Assembly (NCBI GenBank): GCA_036782995.1
Contig: DAIPXZ010000002.1
Coordinates: forward strand, 239,271-303,270
Source: DAIPXZ01 sp036782995
Lineage (GTDB): Bacteria > Bacillota > Clostridia > Saccharofermentanales > Saccharofermentanaceae
DNA: 64,000 nucleotides
Direction of reading: 5' to 3'
Positions 17,359 to 27,606 of the stretch are shown here, piece after piece. Numbering within the stretch: position 1 is the first letter of the stretch; every line of letters starts with the position of its first letter. Made by a program: the position numbers and the translations under genes. The notes beneath the pieces were generated by a model, which saw nothing but the letters and a program-made list of their open reading frames with translations, ran no database searches and was not told where the DNA came from.

Positions 17359-19503
17359 TTAGTTATTCGACTTATTTCCCGTTGCTCCACGCATAGCATC
17401 GAAGGTCTCCTTATCTGCGAAGGATACATTCACTGACTTCGTAAATTGCGCGTTGTTATTTGTCTTTAGGAGAAGACTGATAATCATCTCCGTTACCGCC
17501 GCCGTGTCCATCTGGCCAAAGGCCTTACGGATTGTCCAAATGGCATCGAGATCCGTCGACGTAAGAAGTAATTCTTCACGACGTGTACCCGATTTATTGA
17601 TATCAATAGCCGGGAAAATGCGCTTTTCAGAGAGTTTGCGATCGAGGTATACTTCCATGTTACCCGTTCCCTTAAACTCTTCGAAAATTACTTCGTCCAT
17701 ACGGGAACCCGTGTCAATCAAAGATGTCGCAATGATGGTCAAGCTGCCGCCGTTTTCGATATTGCGTGCGGCACCAAAGAAGCGCTTCGGTCCGTAAAGA
17801 GAGCCCGGATCGAGACCACCGGAAAGGGTTCGTCCGGTTGGGTTAATGGTTAAGTTATAGGCACGTGCCAAACGGGTCATGGAGTCGAGCAAGATGACAA
17901 CGTCCTCACCCATTTCTACGAGACGCATAGCGCGCTCCAGGACGAGCTCCGTGACCTTCGTGTGGTTTTCTGGCTTCTTATCAAAAGTAGAGTATACAAC
18001 TTCGCCCTTAATTGAGCGTTGCATATCTGTAACTTCCTCCGGACGTTCATCAATTAAAAGAACGATGAGCTTCGTTTTCGGGCTGTTTTGAGAGATAGCA
18101 TTGGCAATCTTTTGGAGAAGGATCGTTTTACCGGCTTTCGGCGGAGAAACAATCATACCACGCTGGCCCTTACCAATCGGAGATACAATGTCGATGATAC
18201 GAGTAGACAGCTCGGTCTTACCCGTCTCAAGAGTATACTTCTCATCCGGATAAATCGGAGTGAGTTTTTCGAAACGCGGGCGTTTGCCAAGATCCTCTGG
18301 CGCGACACCATTTATCGTCTTTATATACTGCAATGGGATGTTCTTATCATTTTCATGCTTTGGACGAATGACACCGCAGATTTCGTCGCCCATACGCAAG
18401 CCGAAACGGCGAATAACATTTGCATGAACAAATACGTCATTTGATGACGGTAGATAGTTTTCGTGACGAAGGAAACCATAATTTCCATCCGTCAAAATTT
18501 CGAGAATACCAGTAACCTCGATTGGTTGCGGTTCTTTCTTTATCGGTTTTTCTTCACCCTCTGCGATTTCTCCGTTATCTTCTGCATGCTCCTCGGTAGA
18601 AGGTTCGACATATTCTTCATCAGACTGGCCCTTCGGTCGAATCTCAATCGTGCGACGTCTGGTGTGCTTGCCAGCAGAAGACGTATGTTTTTTCTCCGTC
18701 GACTCTGGACTCTCAACAGGCGTTGTCTCCGATGTTGGATGCTCTATTGCCGACTCAGAAACTGTTTTCTTGACTGGTTCGGCATCTGGTACAACTTCAT
18801 CTATTTGGATTTGGGCATCGTCTTTTTTTGTCTTTTTTGAACGCGTGCTTGTCTTTTCTTTCTTCGGAGCGGTGTCCTTGTTCAAGGTGTCCGAAGTTTT
18901 GTCGGATTTGGCAGTCTTTTTAGACTTAGACGTTCTGGCAGTCTTAGTCACAGGGGATTTCTCTGCTGCGACAGATTCATCGGACGCTAAAGGAGCTTCT
19001 TTTGTCTCTTCAGTCGAGCCATTTATTTCTTCGATAGCGGATGCCTGCTGCTTCGTAGTCTCTGCGTTCTCCGCGGTCTCTTCTTGCTGTTCCTTCTCCT
19101 CCTTCGAATCCGTCTTCGAATCCGTCTTCTTACGACGTGAGGTCTTCGCCTTCGTTGGCGCTACATCAGACGAAACCACTGCTATCGGGGCCTCTGCTGA
19201 CGATTCCGTAACAGTCGCGTTATTATCGACATCCTTCTCAACCGGAGTAGACTTCTCTGCCTTTTCCGTCTTTCTTGTTTTCTTGTGCGACGCGCCTTCG
19301 CCGACAGGCTTCGTCACGTCGTATTGCACAGTAGGAGTCGGATCAACTACACCCTGGGATTTCTTCTCCTGCTCGAAAAGAAATTCCGCAAGCTGGGTCT
19401 GGTGCAGAGAGTTTGCCTTCGATAAGGACATAAGTCCGAATTGCACAGCAATACTCACTAAGTCCTTCTTTTTAAGCGGCGCGAATCGATTGTCAGATTC
19501 CAT
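17359..19503 (-). CDS. rho: Transcription termination factor Rho with long low-complexity insertion
   Basis: The 714-residue protein is far longer than the 420-430 residues of E. coli Rho. A short Rho-N helical domain (residues 1-55, KKKDLVSIAVQFGLMSLSKANSLHQ) is followed by about 260 residues rich in Lys, Glu, Ser, Thr and Ala with KTxRTSKSKK-type segments. Then come the primary RNA-binding domain (YGFLRHENYLPSSNDVFVH), the P-loop (PPKAGKTILLQ), LLIDERPEEVTDM (Walker B) and GSLYGPKRFFGAARNIENGG. It is a hexameric RNA helicase that ends transcription. Its own sigma-A promoter lies about 157 bases upstream, leaving a long leader that could be autoregulated. Confidence 0.95.
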   Translation of the reverse strand: MESDNRFAPLKKKDLVSIAVQFGLMSLSKANSLHQTQLAEFLFEQEKKSQGVVDPTPTVQYDVTKPVGEGASHKKTRKTEKAEKSTPVEKDVDNNATVTESSAEAPIAVVSSDVAPTKAKTSRRKKTDSKTDSKEEKEQQEETAENAETTKQQASAIEEINGSTEETKEAPLASDESVAAEKSPVTKTARTSKSKKTAKSDKTSDTLNKDTAPKKEKTSTRSKKTKKDDAQIQIDEVVPDAEPVKKTVSESAIEHPTSETTPVESPESTEKKHTSSAGKHTRRRTIEIRPKGQSDEEYVEPSTEEHAEDNGEIAEGEEKPIKKEPQPIEVTGILEILTDGNYGFLRHENYLPSSNDVFVHANVIRRFGLRMGDEICGVIRPKHENDKNIPLQYIKTINGVAPEDLGKRPRFEKLTPIYPDEKYTLETGKTELSTRIIDIVSPIGKGQRGMIVSPPKAGKTILLQKIANAISQNSPKTKLIVLLIDERPEEVTDMQRSIKGEVVYSTFDKKPENHTKVTELVLERAMRLVEMGEDVVILLDSMTRLARAYNLTINPTGRTLSGGLDPGSLYGPKRFFGAARNIENGGSLTIIATSLIDTGSRMDEVIFEEFKGTGNMEVYLDRKLSEKRIFPAIDINKSGTRREELLLTSTDLDAIWTIRKAFGQMDTAAVTEMIISLLLKTNNNAQFTKSVNVSFADKETFDAMRGATGNKSNN

Positions 19504-19660
19504 GAATGTACCTCATTTGTCAAATTTTTACACGAAAATATGCGAGGATATGCCTATATGGGAATGTTTATGTTGAAAATTGGGGGATGTCACCTCATCA
19601 GTGTCGATCAAAATAGGAAGCGAAGAAGGCTTCCGTGCGACAACTTCATAATTTGTGCAC

Positions 19661-19690
19661 ATTATAATCCCGCCGTGAAATGAAAGTCAA
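19661..19690 (-). promoter_or_regulatory. Promoter of rho
   Basis: On the minus strand, -35 TTGACT (19690-19685), 18-bp spacer, -10 TATAAT (19666-19661). The leader of about 150 bases holds no strong hairpin with a T run. Confidence 0.7.
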
Positions 19691-19696
19691 TCTTTT

Positions 19697-22249
19697 TTAT
19701 TCGACGGATTTCAGTGATTCAACCATGGTGATACGTCGTAAGTAGAAATGCATGATAAAGTTTATGACCATCGCGAAGAATACAGTCAATAGAAATGACC
19801 ACAGATAACTTACAGGTGCCACATCACGCTGGAACATGATGATATCAATCTCGGCAGTTTGGATGACAAAGAAATGCAAAATGCGACCGAGCCCGAGTCC
19901 AAGAATTGCGCCAATGGCGGTAATAACCATGTTTTCACGGAAAATATAGGTTGAAACTTCCAAATCATAGAAGCCTAAGACTTTGAGTGTGGCGATTTCA
20001 CGGATACGTTCTTTGATATTGATATTTGTAAGGTTGTAAAGAACAACTATGGCCAGTGAAAAGGCGGAAATGATGAGCACGATGATGACATAGTCAAGAC
20101 TCTTGAAAACACGATTCAAATCGCGCATAGCCTTATGAATCATAAGGTTCGCAATATACTCGTCATTATCTTTCAAAAAATCTTCGACCTTATTCACGGT
20201 TGCATCGTCAGAGGATGTCAATTTAACAAATGCGATGGAGGTAGAAAAATCGACACTAAATGCTTCTTCATATGTTTCTTTGGACATATAAATATAATGA
20301 TCAGCATAGTTTTCACAGATGCCTCGTACCACGAAGTCAATCTTATTTCCACCTTCATCAACATTGCTGATTGTATCACCGACATCTACATCAAGAAGGA
20401 TGGAAAGCTTCTCGGATATGATGACTCCGTCATCAGAAATCGATAGTTTATTCTTGGTGGTTCTCTCATGCAAATCAACATAATCAGAAAAATCGGTCAG
20501 CGTCTGAGGCACGACAAGAATACCCTCTACAGGTGAACTTTTCGTGCTGGAGGTCGAATCAAAGTCGGCGCTTTGGGCAAAGACGGCAAAGGCAGACTGA
20601 ACTTCATCGAGCGCGAGCAATTTCTTTGCCGCATCGGTTTCCAATAGGTCTTCTGATGACTCACTAAAAAAGACTTGCGTGTCATATTTCATGATATCTT
20701 CGTATTGTGTGTTGACAATACCCAAAACAGAATCACGCAGGCCGAAACCAGCGAGCATTAACGCCGTACAGCCAGCAATGCCAATTACAGTCATTAAAAA
20801 GCGCTTCTTGTAGCGAACCAGATTGCGAATCGTGACCTTTTGTCCAAAGCCAATTTTTCGCCATATAAACGTGATGCGTTCCAGAAATACACGTTTCCCG
20901 TTTTTCGGCGGCTTCGGACGCATAAGCGAGGCCGGAACTGCACGCATCGATGAATAGATAGCAAGTCCCGTAGCTGCTAATGTAAAAAACACAGATAAAA
21001 GCCAAGTGTACCATGCAAATTCCATTCGGAACTGAGGTGCAATACTTAGGTAAAAGTACATGATCTGATATGTCCTAAATATGACACGTGGAAATACCTG
21101 AAATCCGACAAGCAATCCAAAAAACGCGCCGAGTGTGCTTGCCAAACCCGCATAGGATATATATTTTATCGAAATTTGTATCGGTGAATAACCGATTGCC
21201 TTCATCGTACCGATGTCCATACGTTCTTCATCAATCATTCGCGTCATTGTAGTTAGGCTTACAAGTGATGCAACCAAGAAGAAAAAGACCGGAAAGACCT
21301 TCGCGATGCCATCCACGCGATTGCAATCGTCGCGATACATCGAGAAGCCTTGGACATTTTCACGAGTGAAATAGTACCAGACATTTTCAGGAATTGTTCC
21401 GTCGGAGCTACCGAGATATTCAGATATATCGAGCTTGCCGGACAAAATATCTTCCATGTTTTCATCCAAGACTTGCTGCTTTCTTGCTGCTTGCTCATCA
21501 GCTTCAATTGCCGCAAACCCACTTGTTTCTTCGTCGACGAGATTTGTATATTCGTCAGTATAGGAAGCCAGCTTTTGCGTGCCATCCAAAATGCAATAGC
21601 AATCAGTATATTGCCCTGGCTCAAATGCGTCTTCCGTCACAAAAATATTGAAATCCGGTTCTTCACTGCCAAGCGAATTCGCCGCCCACGGAAAGGACAA
21701 ATACAGCGGTGAAATAACGCCTCCGACAATCGTAAATGACGTTTGCTTCATGAAGCGTTCTTCGATAGATCCTTTCTCAATAGAAAGCTCGATAGTGTCA
21801 CCAATTTCATATTTCCCGCTATCCAAAGAGGTTTGTAATATCACGCATTCGTCTGCGTTTTCCGGCATTCTTCCGGATTGTAAAACTGGGCGATTTTGAC
21901 TTTCCCCATAGGCTTCGAAGTCTAAAGATTGAACGCGAATCAGTCGTTCCACGCCTTCGTAAAATGAGCCGGTGTCGACTGTGATACCCGGCATCGTCGC
22001 GGCAACGTGCTCGACTCCGGCAATCGCACGAATATTGTCGTCGGAAAAACCGTAGGTACTGACAATGCGAAGGTCGTGAAGATTGGACTCGTCATAGTAA
22101 TCGTCTGCCGAATTGCGCATTTCCGTGCCTGTCGATTTGATACCCGCATAGAAGCCGGCACCAAGTGCGACAATCAAGAAGATGGACAGAAAACGACCCT
22201 TACTTCTGGATATTGAACGAAAAAGTTCTTTTCGCAACATATGCTTCAT
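19697..22249 (-). CDS. FtsX-like ABC transporter permease
   Basis: Start at ATG 22249, four bases after the ATPase stop; upstream in-frame codons lie within the ATPase gene. The 850-residue protein has an N-terminal membrane helix (GRFLSIFLIVALGAGFYAG), a large extracytoplasmic domain, three helices around residues 320-440, a second start-like helix near residue 490 (FLMTVIGIAGCTALMLAGFG), a second outside domain and three closing helices with INIKERIREIATLKVLGF. This duplicated FtsX/MacB layout is common in Clostridia next to a LolD-type ATPase. Likely exports or moves lipids, peptides or drugs; substrate unknown. Confidence 0.9.
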   Translation of the reverse strand: MKHMLRKELFRSISRSKGRFLSIFLIVALGAGFYAGIKSTGTEMRNSADDYYDESNLHDLRIVSTYGFSDDNIRAIAGVEHVAATMPGITVDTGSFYEGVERLIRVQSLDFEAYGESQNRPVLQSGRMPENADECVILQTSLDSGKYEIGDTIELSIEKGSIEERFMKQTSFTIVGGVISPLYLSFPWAANSLGSEEPDFNIFVTEDAFEPGQYTDCYCILDGTQKLASYTDEYTNLVDEETSGFAAIEADEQAARKQQVLDENMEDILSGKLDISEYLGSSDGTIPENVWYYFTRENVQGFSMYRDDCNRVDGIAKVFPVFFFLVASLVSLTTMTRMIDEERMDIGTMKAIGYSPIQISIKYISYAGLASTLGAFFGLLVGFQVFPRVIFRTYQIMYFYLSIAPQFRMEFAWYTWLLSVFFTLAATGLAIYSSMRAVPASLMRPKPPKNGKRVFLERITFIWRKIGFGQKVTIRNLVRYKKRFLMTVIGIAGCTALMLAGFGLRDSVLGIVNTQYEDIMKYDTQVFFSESSEDLLETDAAKKLLALDEVQSAFAVFAQSADFDSTSSTKSSPVEGILVVPQTLTDFSDYVDLHERTTKNKLSISDDGVIISEKLSILLDVDVGDTISNVDEGGNKIDFVVRGICENYADHYIYMSKETYEEAFSVDFSTSIAFVKLTSSDDATVNKVEDFLKDNDEYIANLMIHKAMRDLNRVFKSLDYVIIVLIISAFSLAIVVLYNLTNINIKERIREIATLKVLGFYDLEVSTYIFRENMVITAIGAILGLGLGRILHFFVIQTAEIDIIMFQRDVAPVSYLWSFLLTVFFAMVINFIMHFYLRRITMVESLKSVE

Positions 22250-22253
22250 CGGC

Positions 22254-22955
22254 TCACCATTCGATTTCTTCGACGGGAGTGGGATTATCATTCATGACTA
22301 CTTTGGCGACAGAGCCGTTCTTCATCTTAATCACACGATCCGCCATCGGCGTTATCGCCGAGTTATGCGTAATAATGACGACTGTCATATTGGCCTTACG
22401 GCACATATCTTGTAGAAGTGTCAAAATTGATTTGCCGGTCTCGTCATCAAGTGCGCCCGTTGGTTCATCACACAACAATATCTTTGGATTACGAGCTACC
22501 GCGCGAGCTATAGCGACACGTTGCTGTTCTCCACCCGACAACTGGCTGGGAAAATTGTCGCTTCTCTCTTTGAGGCCGACCTTTTCGAGTACTTCTGATG
22601 GAGAGAGCGGATTCTGACATATTTCTGTCGCGAGCTCGATATTCTCGAGTGCTGTTAGATTCTGAATTAAGTTATAAAACTGAAAAACAAAGCCGACATC
22701 TTCACGGCGATATTGGGTGAGCTCCTTAGCAGAGAAACGACTAATCGTCTTTTCGTCAAGAAGCACTTCGCCCTCATCGCATGTGTCCATGCCTCCGAGA
22801 ATATTGAGAATCGTCGATTTTCCTGCGCCACTTGGACCTGTAATAATGGCAAGCTCGCCTTTTTCAATCGTGAAACTCACATCTTTAACGGCGTCGATGG
22901 AGACTTCCCCCATTTGATATTTTTTACCAACATGCGAAAACTCAATATAATGCAA
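22254..22955 (-). CDS. ABC transporter ATP-binding protein (LolD/MacB type)
   Basis: The first codon is TTG at 22955, with AGGGGA about 8 bases upstream, giving 233 residues. Motifs: Walker A GPSGAGKST, Q-loop FVFQFYNL, signature LSGGEQQRVAIARA, Walker B ILLCDEPTGALD and switch ITHN. These are the features of the MacB/LolD subfamily that pairs with FtsX-like permeases; the permease gene follows after four bases. It lies 35 bases downstream of the mreB-like gene and may share its transcript. Confidence 0.94.
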   Translation of the reverse strand: MHYIEFSHVGKKYQMGEVSIDAVKDVSFTIEKGELAIITGPSGAGKSTILNILGGMDTCDEGEVLLDEKTISRFSAKELTQYRREDVGFVFQFYNLIQNLTALENIELATEICQNPLSPSEVLEKVGLKERSDNFPSQLSGGEQQRVAIARAVARNPKILLCDEPTGALDDETGKSILTLLQDMCRKANMTVVIITHNSAITPMADRVIKMKNGSVAKVVMNDNPTPVEEIEW

Positions 22956-22990
22956 AGCGAAGTCCCCTATTCAAAGATTTGCGGACGGGA

Positions 22991-24001
22991 TTAAGTGTCA
23001 CCGAGCGCTGCAAACTTATCCATCATGCTCAATGCCTTACCTGTGCCGATTGCTACGCAGCTAACCGTGTCGTTTGCTACAAAAACATCAATACCGATTT
23101 TGGTCGCAAGCATGCGATCCAAGCCATATAACAAAGCACCACCGCCGGTCATAACGATACCGCGTTGGCTAATATCCGCCATCAGCTCTGGTGGTGTTCT
23201 CTCGAGAACCGAGTGAACCGCATCAAAGATAGCAGCAACCGGTTCTTCAAGCGCTTCGAGCATTTCGGTCGATGATACAGTAACTGTAGCAGGAAGTCCC
23301 GTAATCAAGTTACGTCCGCGCACATCCATCGTCATTTCTTCTTCACGTGGATACGCACATCCGATTTCAATCTTCAGTTGTTCGGCTGTCTTCTCACCGA
23401 TTAAAACATTATGCTTACGGCGAACATGTTTCACAATAGCTTCATCGAATCGATCGCCAGCAACCTTCAAGGAATAATCAACAACAGGCTCGCAAAGAGA
23501 GATAACTGCGATATCTGTCGTTCCGCCACCGATATCAACAATCATGGAACCACAAGCCTTCGTAATATCAATACCTGCTCCGATGGCAGCCGCAATCGGT
23601 TCGCGAATCAGGAACACGTCCTTCGCACCGGCATGACGGCATGCATCCTCAACAGCCTTTTGTTCAACTGGTGTAATAACAGATGGCACGCAAACAACAA
23701 TCGTCGGGCGGAAATAGGTCGCACGAATACCTTGGCAAACACGGCCAATGAATGCTTTTAGCATCACTTCGGTGACCTTAAAATCGGAAATAACACCATC
23801 GCGCAAAGGGCGAATCGCCTCGACAACCCCAGGTGTACGACCGAGCATCAGGCTCGCGCTCTCACCAACAGCCAAAACCTTACCGGTCTTCGTATTTACA
23901 GCAACAACGGATGGCTCTTTTAATACAACGCCCTTACCGCGCACATAAATCAACACACTGCAGGTACCTAAATCAATACCAATATCTAAGCCTAAACCCA
24001 T
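22991..24001 (-). CDS. MreB/Mbl family rod-shape actin homologue
   Basis: The 336-residue product begins GLDIGIDLGTCSVLIYVRGKGVVLKEPSVVA (phosphate 1 loop), continues with MLGRTPGVVEAIRPLRDGVISDF, DIGGGTTDIAVISL (phosphate 2) and GIVMTGGGALLYGLD (adenosine loop). It forms membrane-bound filaments that steer lateral wall synthesis. GGAG lies just upstream of the ATG. MreC and MreD are not adjacent, which suits an Mbl or MreBH paralogue; which one it is cannot be settled here. Confidence 0.92.
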   Translation of the reverse strand: MGLGLDIGIDLGTCSVLIYVRGKGVVLKEPSVVAVNTKTGKVLAVGESASLMLGRTPGVVEAIRPLRDGVISDFKVTEVMLKAFIGRVCQGIRATYFRPTIVVCVPSVITPVEQKAVEDACRHAGAKDVFLIREPIAAAIGAGIDITKACGSMIVDIGGGTTDIAVISLCEPVVDYSLKVAGDRFDEAIVKHVRRKHNVLIGEKTAEQLKIEIGCAYPREEEMTMDVRGRNLITGLPATVTVSSTEMLEALEEPVAAIFDAVHSVLERTPPELMADISQRGIVMTGGGALLYGLDRMLATKIGIDVFVANDTVSCVAIGTGKALSMMDKFAALGDT

Positions 24002-24181
24002 TTTATTCTCCTCAAGAACTCAATCTTCATATCATAAAAGCAAGCGGTTTTACAATTCTCCGCTTTCTCGTAATCGATAATAACAAATAAACACGTTCAT
24101 GATACAATAAAAATCAAAGCGATTCAATGACAGTTTATTTGCGTCAATAAGGCATTCTTCTTACAAGAATCGGGTGAAAAT

Positions 24182-25015
24182 GTGAAAAAGTTATTGAGTT
24201 TATTTCTCCTTACCATCGGCTACGTCGCTATATCGTTTCAATCCGTACTGCCGACTCATCTATTTTGTCTTTTTTCGGTGCTCGGATACATGTCGGTGCC
24301 TCTTTTCGCCGATTTGCTCCTCACCGGCTTTAATCACACGAAAAACACGTATATTTACGGTCTCCGCATTGGCATTCTCGCCTTTCTCACGCAATCCATT
24401 CGCACTGGCGGGTTTGCCGTTACTGGCAATGCAACCTTCGCGCTAACCTTGAATGGCGCTTTTTCTCTTCTCTTTTCCCTTTGCATCATTACCGGCATGG
24501 AGATATTGCTCTCACTTCCGAAGGACCGTGTCGCAAGCATGAATCTCATCAATGCAAATCCCATCTCGAAATCGACGCGTTATGGTGTCATCGTTTCAGG
24601 AAGCGATGTGAATCACATGCCTCCCGGCCTGAAATTACCAAAGCTCCCTCGTTCTTCGATTCATATGCTATCGATATTGATGATTCTCATTTGCATCGTT
24701 TTGCCACTTTTCTTGCCACTCGAATTCGGATTTCTTCCGATACTTTGTGTCGTTATTCTTTTCATTGTCAATCGATGGGCAGAAAAAAAGCTCGTCTATG
24801 CGCTCCTCTTTTTCGCTATTGTCGCCGGTGCGTATTGCTACACGTTATATCATTTCACGGGCACGTGGTCTCTCGAATGGACAGCCATCGGCGGTATCCC
24901 ACTTTGCTATCTTTTGCCCGAAGGAAAGAAGCCAAATCCCATCGTGTCACGACTCCTTTACTTCTATTATCCTCTTCTTTTTATCGCCCTTTTTGTCATT
25001 CTTTTCGTTGCGTGA
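24182..25015 (+). CDS. TraX-like multi-pass membrane protein
   Basis: The start is GTG 24182, with GGGTGA upstream. The 277-residue product has about eight hydrophobic helices with short loops and a Pro/Lys-rich cytoplasmic loop near residues 140-160. The order of helices, the early PLFADLLLTGF and the end RLLYFYYPLLFIALFVILF recall TraX/acyltransferase-3-type proteins, but no catalytic His or Arg pattern is clear. It lies 55 bases upstream of leuS and is probably on the same transcript. Function unknown. Confidence 0.6.
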   Translation: MKKLLSLFLLTIGYVAISFQSVLPTHLFCLFSVLGYMSVPLFADLLLTGFNHTKNTYIYGLRIGILAFLTQSIRTGGFAVTGNATFALTLNGAFSLLFSLCIITGMEILLSLPKDRVASMNLINANPISKSTRYGVIVSGSDVNHMPPGLKLPKLPRSSIHMLSILMILICIVLPLFLPLEFGFLPILCVVILFIVNRWAEKKLVYALLFFAIVAGAYCYTLYHFTGTWSLEWTAIGGIPLCYLLPEGKKPNPIVSRLLYFYYPLLFIALFVILFVA

Positions 25016-25070
25016 ACGAGACAACGCGTTTATAATAATGTTTCGATATCAATGAAAAGAGGATTACCTT

Positions 25071-27551
25071 ATGGCTTATTCGAAAAGTATTGATCAAAAA
25101 TGGCAAAAGAAATGGGAAGAATCCCATCTTTATAAATACGACCCGAACAAGGGCGGAAAGAAGCTTTATTGTGTCGAGATGTTCTCTTACCCTTCCGGCG
25201 CAAATTTGCACCTCGGTCACTGGTATAACTACGCATTGACCGATTCCTGGACGCGTATGAAGCGCATGCAGGGATTTAACGTTTTCCATCCGATGGGCTT
25301 TGATTCATTTGGGCTTCCTGCCGAAAACTACGCAATAAAGACAGGCATCCATCCTAAGGACTCCACAATGGCCAATATCAGCACAATGGAGACGCAATTG
25401 AAGGCCATGGGCGCGACCTATGACTGGGATTATGAAATCGCAACATGCACACCGGAGTATTATCGCTGGAATCAATGGATTTTCCTTCAATTCCTTAAAA
25501 ACGACCTCGCATATCGTAAAAACGCACCGGTAAACTGGTGTCCGCAATGCAATACCGTTTTGGCCAATGAACAGGTCGTTGATGGTGAATGCGAGCGTTG
25601 CCACACCGTGGTCGAGCGTAAAAACATGACCCAATGGTTCTTTGCTATTACGAAATATGCCCAGGAATTACTGGATTGTCTCCCCGCTCTCGATTGGCCT
25701 GAAAAGACAAAGAAGATTCAGACCAACTGGATTGGTCGTTCGGAAGGCACCGAAATTTCTTTCTATTGTGAAAAAGACGGCAATCGTCTTATCGATGAGG
25801 CTGGAAACGACTTGAAGCTCTCGGTTTTCACCACACGTGCCGATACACTAATGGGCGTTACCTATGTAGTAGTTGCTCCGGAATCTGAGCTTTGCAACAC
25901 ACTAACAACAGATGAATACCGCGATGTCGTGAAGGCATACCAAGATGAGACGAAGAAGGCTTCGGATATCGATCGTATGTCAACCACACGTGAGAAGACC
26001 GGTGTATTCACCGGAGCATATGCGATTCATCCGATTACGGGCAAGCGTGTTCCGATCTGGGCTTCTGACTATGTCATTGCCGGCTACGGCACGGGCGTCG
26101 TTATGGCGGTTCCTTCGCATGATGATCGTGACTTCGCTTTTGCCACGAAATACGGTCTTGATATCATCCGCGTTATCGCTTCAAGTACCGATGCGAACGA
26201 TGAGTTACCTTTCACCGAAAAGGGTATCTTGGTCAATTCCGGCGAATTCGACGGATTGACATCCAAAGCGGCGATTGAAGCCATCATTGCGAAGCTCGCT
26301 CCTTCTGGCATGGCCACGAAGAAGGTGAACTTCCGTCTTCGTGACTGGCTCATTTCTCGTCAGCGATATTGGGGCACACCGATTCCGGTCATTCATTGCG
26401 AAAAGTGCGGTATTGTACCAGTTCCCGAAAAGGATTTACCTGTTCTTCTTCCATACGACGTTGAATTCCGCCCAGACGGAGAATCTCCTCTTGCCAAGTG
26501 CGAGAGCTATATCAATACGACCTGCCCTTGCTGTGGCGGTCCTGCAAAGCGTGACCCGGATACCATGGATACATTCGTAGATTCTTCTTGGTATCAGCTC
26601 CGTTACCCAGATAACAAGAATGACAAAGAAGCATTCAACCGCGAGCTCATCGACAAAATGTGCCCTGTTGACAAGTATGTCGGCGGGCCAGAGCATGCTG
26701 CGATGCATTTGCTCTATACACGTTTCTTTACGAAGGCTTTACGTGATTTGGGATATCTTGATTTCGACGAGCCATTCACCTCATTGATTCACCAAGGTAT
26801 TATCCTCGGACCGGATGGTAATCGTATGAGCAAATCACGCGGAAATACCATTGCACCAGATCCGTATGTGAATAAATATGGTTCCGACGTCTTCCGTACC
26901 TACCTCGCTTTCGGCTTTGCCTATACAGAGGGTGGTCCATGGAGTGACAATGGTTTACAAGCCATCGTGAAATTCACTGGCCGAATCGCCCGTATCGTTG
27001 AAGAAACAGCATCCATCGACAAGAATTTGCCGATGCCTGCAAAAGAGGCGCTTACCCAAGAGGATAAAGACCTTCTTTATTCACTCAACTACACAATAAA
27101 GAATGTAACCAATGACACGGAGAGATTCCAATTCAATACATCCATTGCTCGCTTAATGGAGCTTTTGAATGCCATATCGAAATACCAAGGCGGAAAACAG
27201 CAAAACCAAGCATTGCTTCGTCACACTGTCGAAACACTTGTACTGCTTTATGCACCATTTGCCCCGCACTTCACAGAAGAACAATGGGAAATCCTCGGCA
27301 ACGAGTATTCCATCTTCAATCAAGCATGGCCGACTTTTGACGCGTCTGCACTCGTCAAGGATACCATCGAGATTGCCGTTCAAATCAACGGTCAGGTGAA
27401 GTTCCGTTTGGATATTGATGCGAATCTCGATTCTGCTGGCGTAGAAAAGCTGGTTCGCGAGGATGAGCGTCTAGACGAGGCACTCGCTTCTCGTAGCATA
27501 GTAAAATTCATCTATGTAAAAGGCAGACTGGCTAACGTCGTTGCGAAATAA
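25071..27551 (+). CDS. leuS: Leucyl-tRNA synthetase
   Basis: The 826-residue class I enzyme has HLGH at residues 44-47 within [32 protein letters not shown], the CP1 editing domain ([30 protein letters not shown] with the editing Asp), paired CxxC motifs (CPQC, CERC), and the KMSKS-type loop RMSKSRGN near residue 588. Length and order are normal for bacterial LeuRS. AGAGGA precedes the ATG. No T-box leader is present in the 55 bases after the upstream gene. Confidence 0.97.
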   Translation: MAYSKSIDQKWQKKWEESHLYKYDPNKGGKKLYCVEMFSYPSGANLHLGHWYNYALTDSWTRMKRMQGFNVFHPMGFDSFGLPAENYAIKTGIHPKDSTMANISTMETQLKAMGATYDWDYEIATCTPEYYRWNQWIFLQFLKNDLAYRKNAPVNWCPQCNTVLANEQVVDGECERCHTVVERKNMTQWFFAITKYAQELLDCLPALDWPEKTKKIQTNWIGRSEGTEISFYCEKDGNRLIDEAGNDLKLSVFTTRADTLMGVTYVVVAPESELCNTLTTDEYRDVVKAYQDETKKASDIDRMSTTREKTGVFTGAYAIHPITGKRVPIWASDYVIAGYGTGVVMAVPSHDDRDFAFATKYGLDIIRVIASSTDANDELPFTEKGILVNSGEFDGLTSKAAIEAIIAKLAPSGMATKKVNFRLRDWLISRQRYWGTPIPVIHCEKCGIVPVPEKDLPVLLPYDVEFRPDGESPLAKCESYINTTCPCCGGPAKRDPDTMDTFVDSSWYQLRYPDNKNDKEAFNRELIDKMCPVDKYVGGPEHAAMHLLYTRFFTKALRDLGYLDFDEPFTSLIHQGIILGPDGNRMSKSRGNTIAPDPYVNKYGSDVFRTYLAFGFAYTEGGPWSDNGLQAIVKFTGRIARIVEETASIDKNLPMPAKEALTQEDKDLLYSLNYTIKNVTNDTERFQFNTSIARLMELLNAISKYQGGKQQNQALLRHTVETLVLLYAPFAPHFTEEQWEILGNEYSIFNQAWPTFDASALVKDTIEIAVQINGQVKFRLDIDANLDSAGVEKLVREDERLDEALASRSIVKFIYVKGRLANVVAK

Positions 27552-27581
27552 GCATCGGCTCTTCCATAGAATTTGATGTTG

Positions 27582-27606
27582 ATTGAGCTCCAATACGGGG
27601 CTCAAT
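27582..27606. terminator. Bidirectional terminator between leuS and the EAL gene
   Basis: The stem ATTGAGCTCC with GGGGCTCAAT (one G-T pair) is followed by TTTTC on the plus strand. It overlaps the last codons of the convergent gene. Confidence 0.65.

Noticed and set aside
18650..19576. 308-residue Phe/Ser/Val-rich plus-strand ORF
   Set aside because: Antisense of the Lys/Glu/Ser insertion of Rho; hydrophobic look is due to the reverse complement of Lys/Glu codons.
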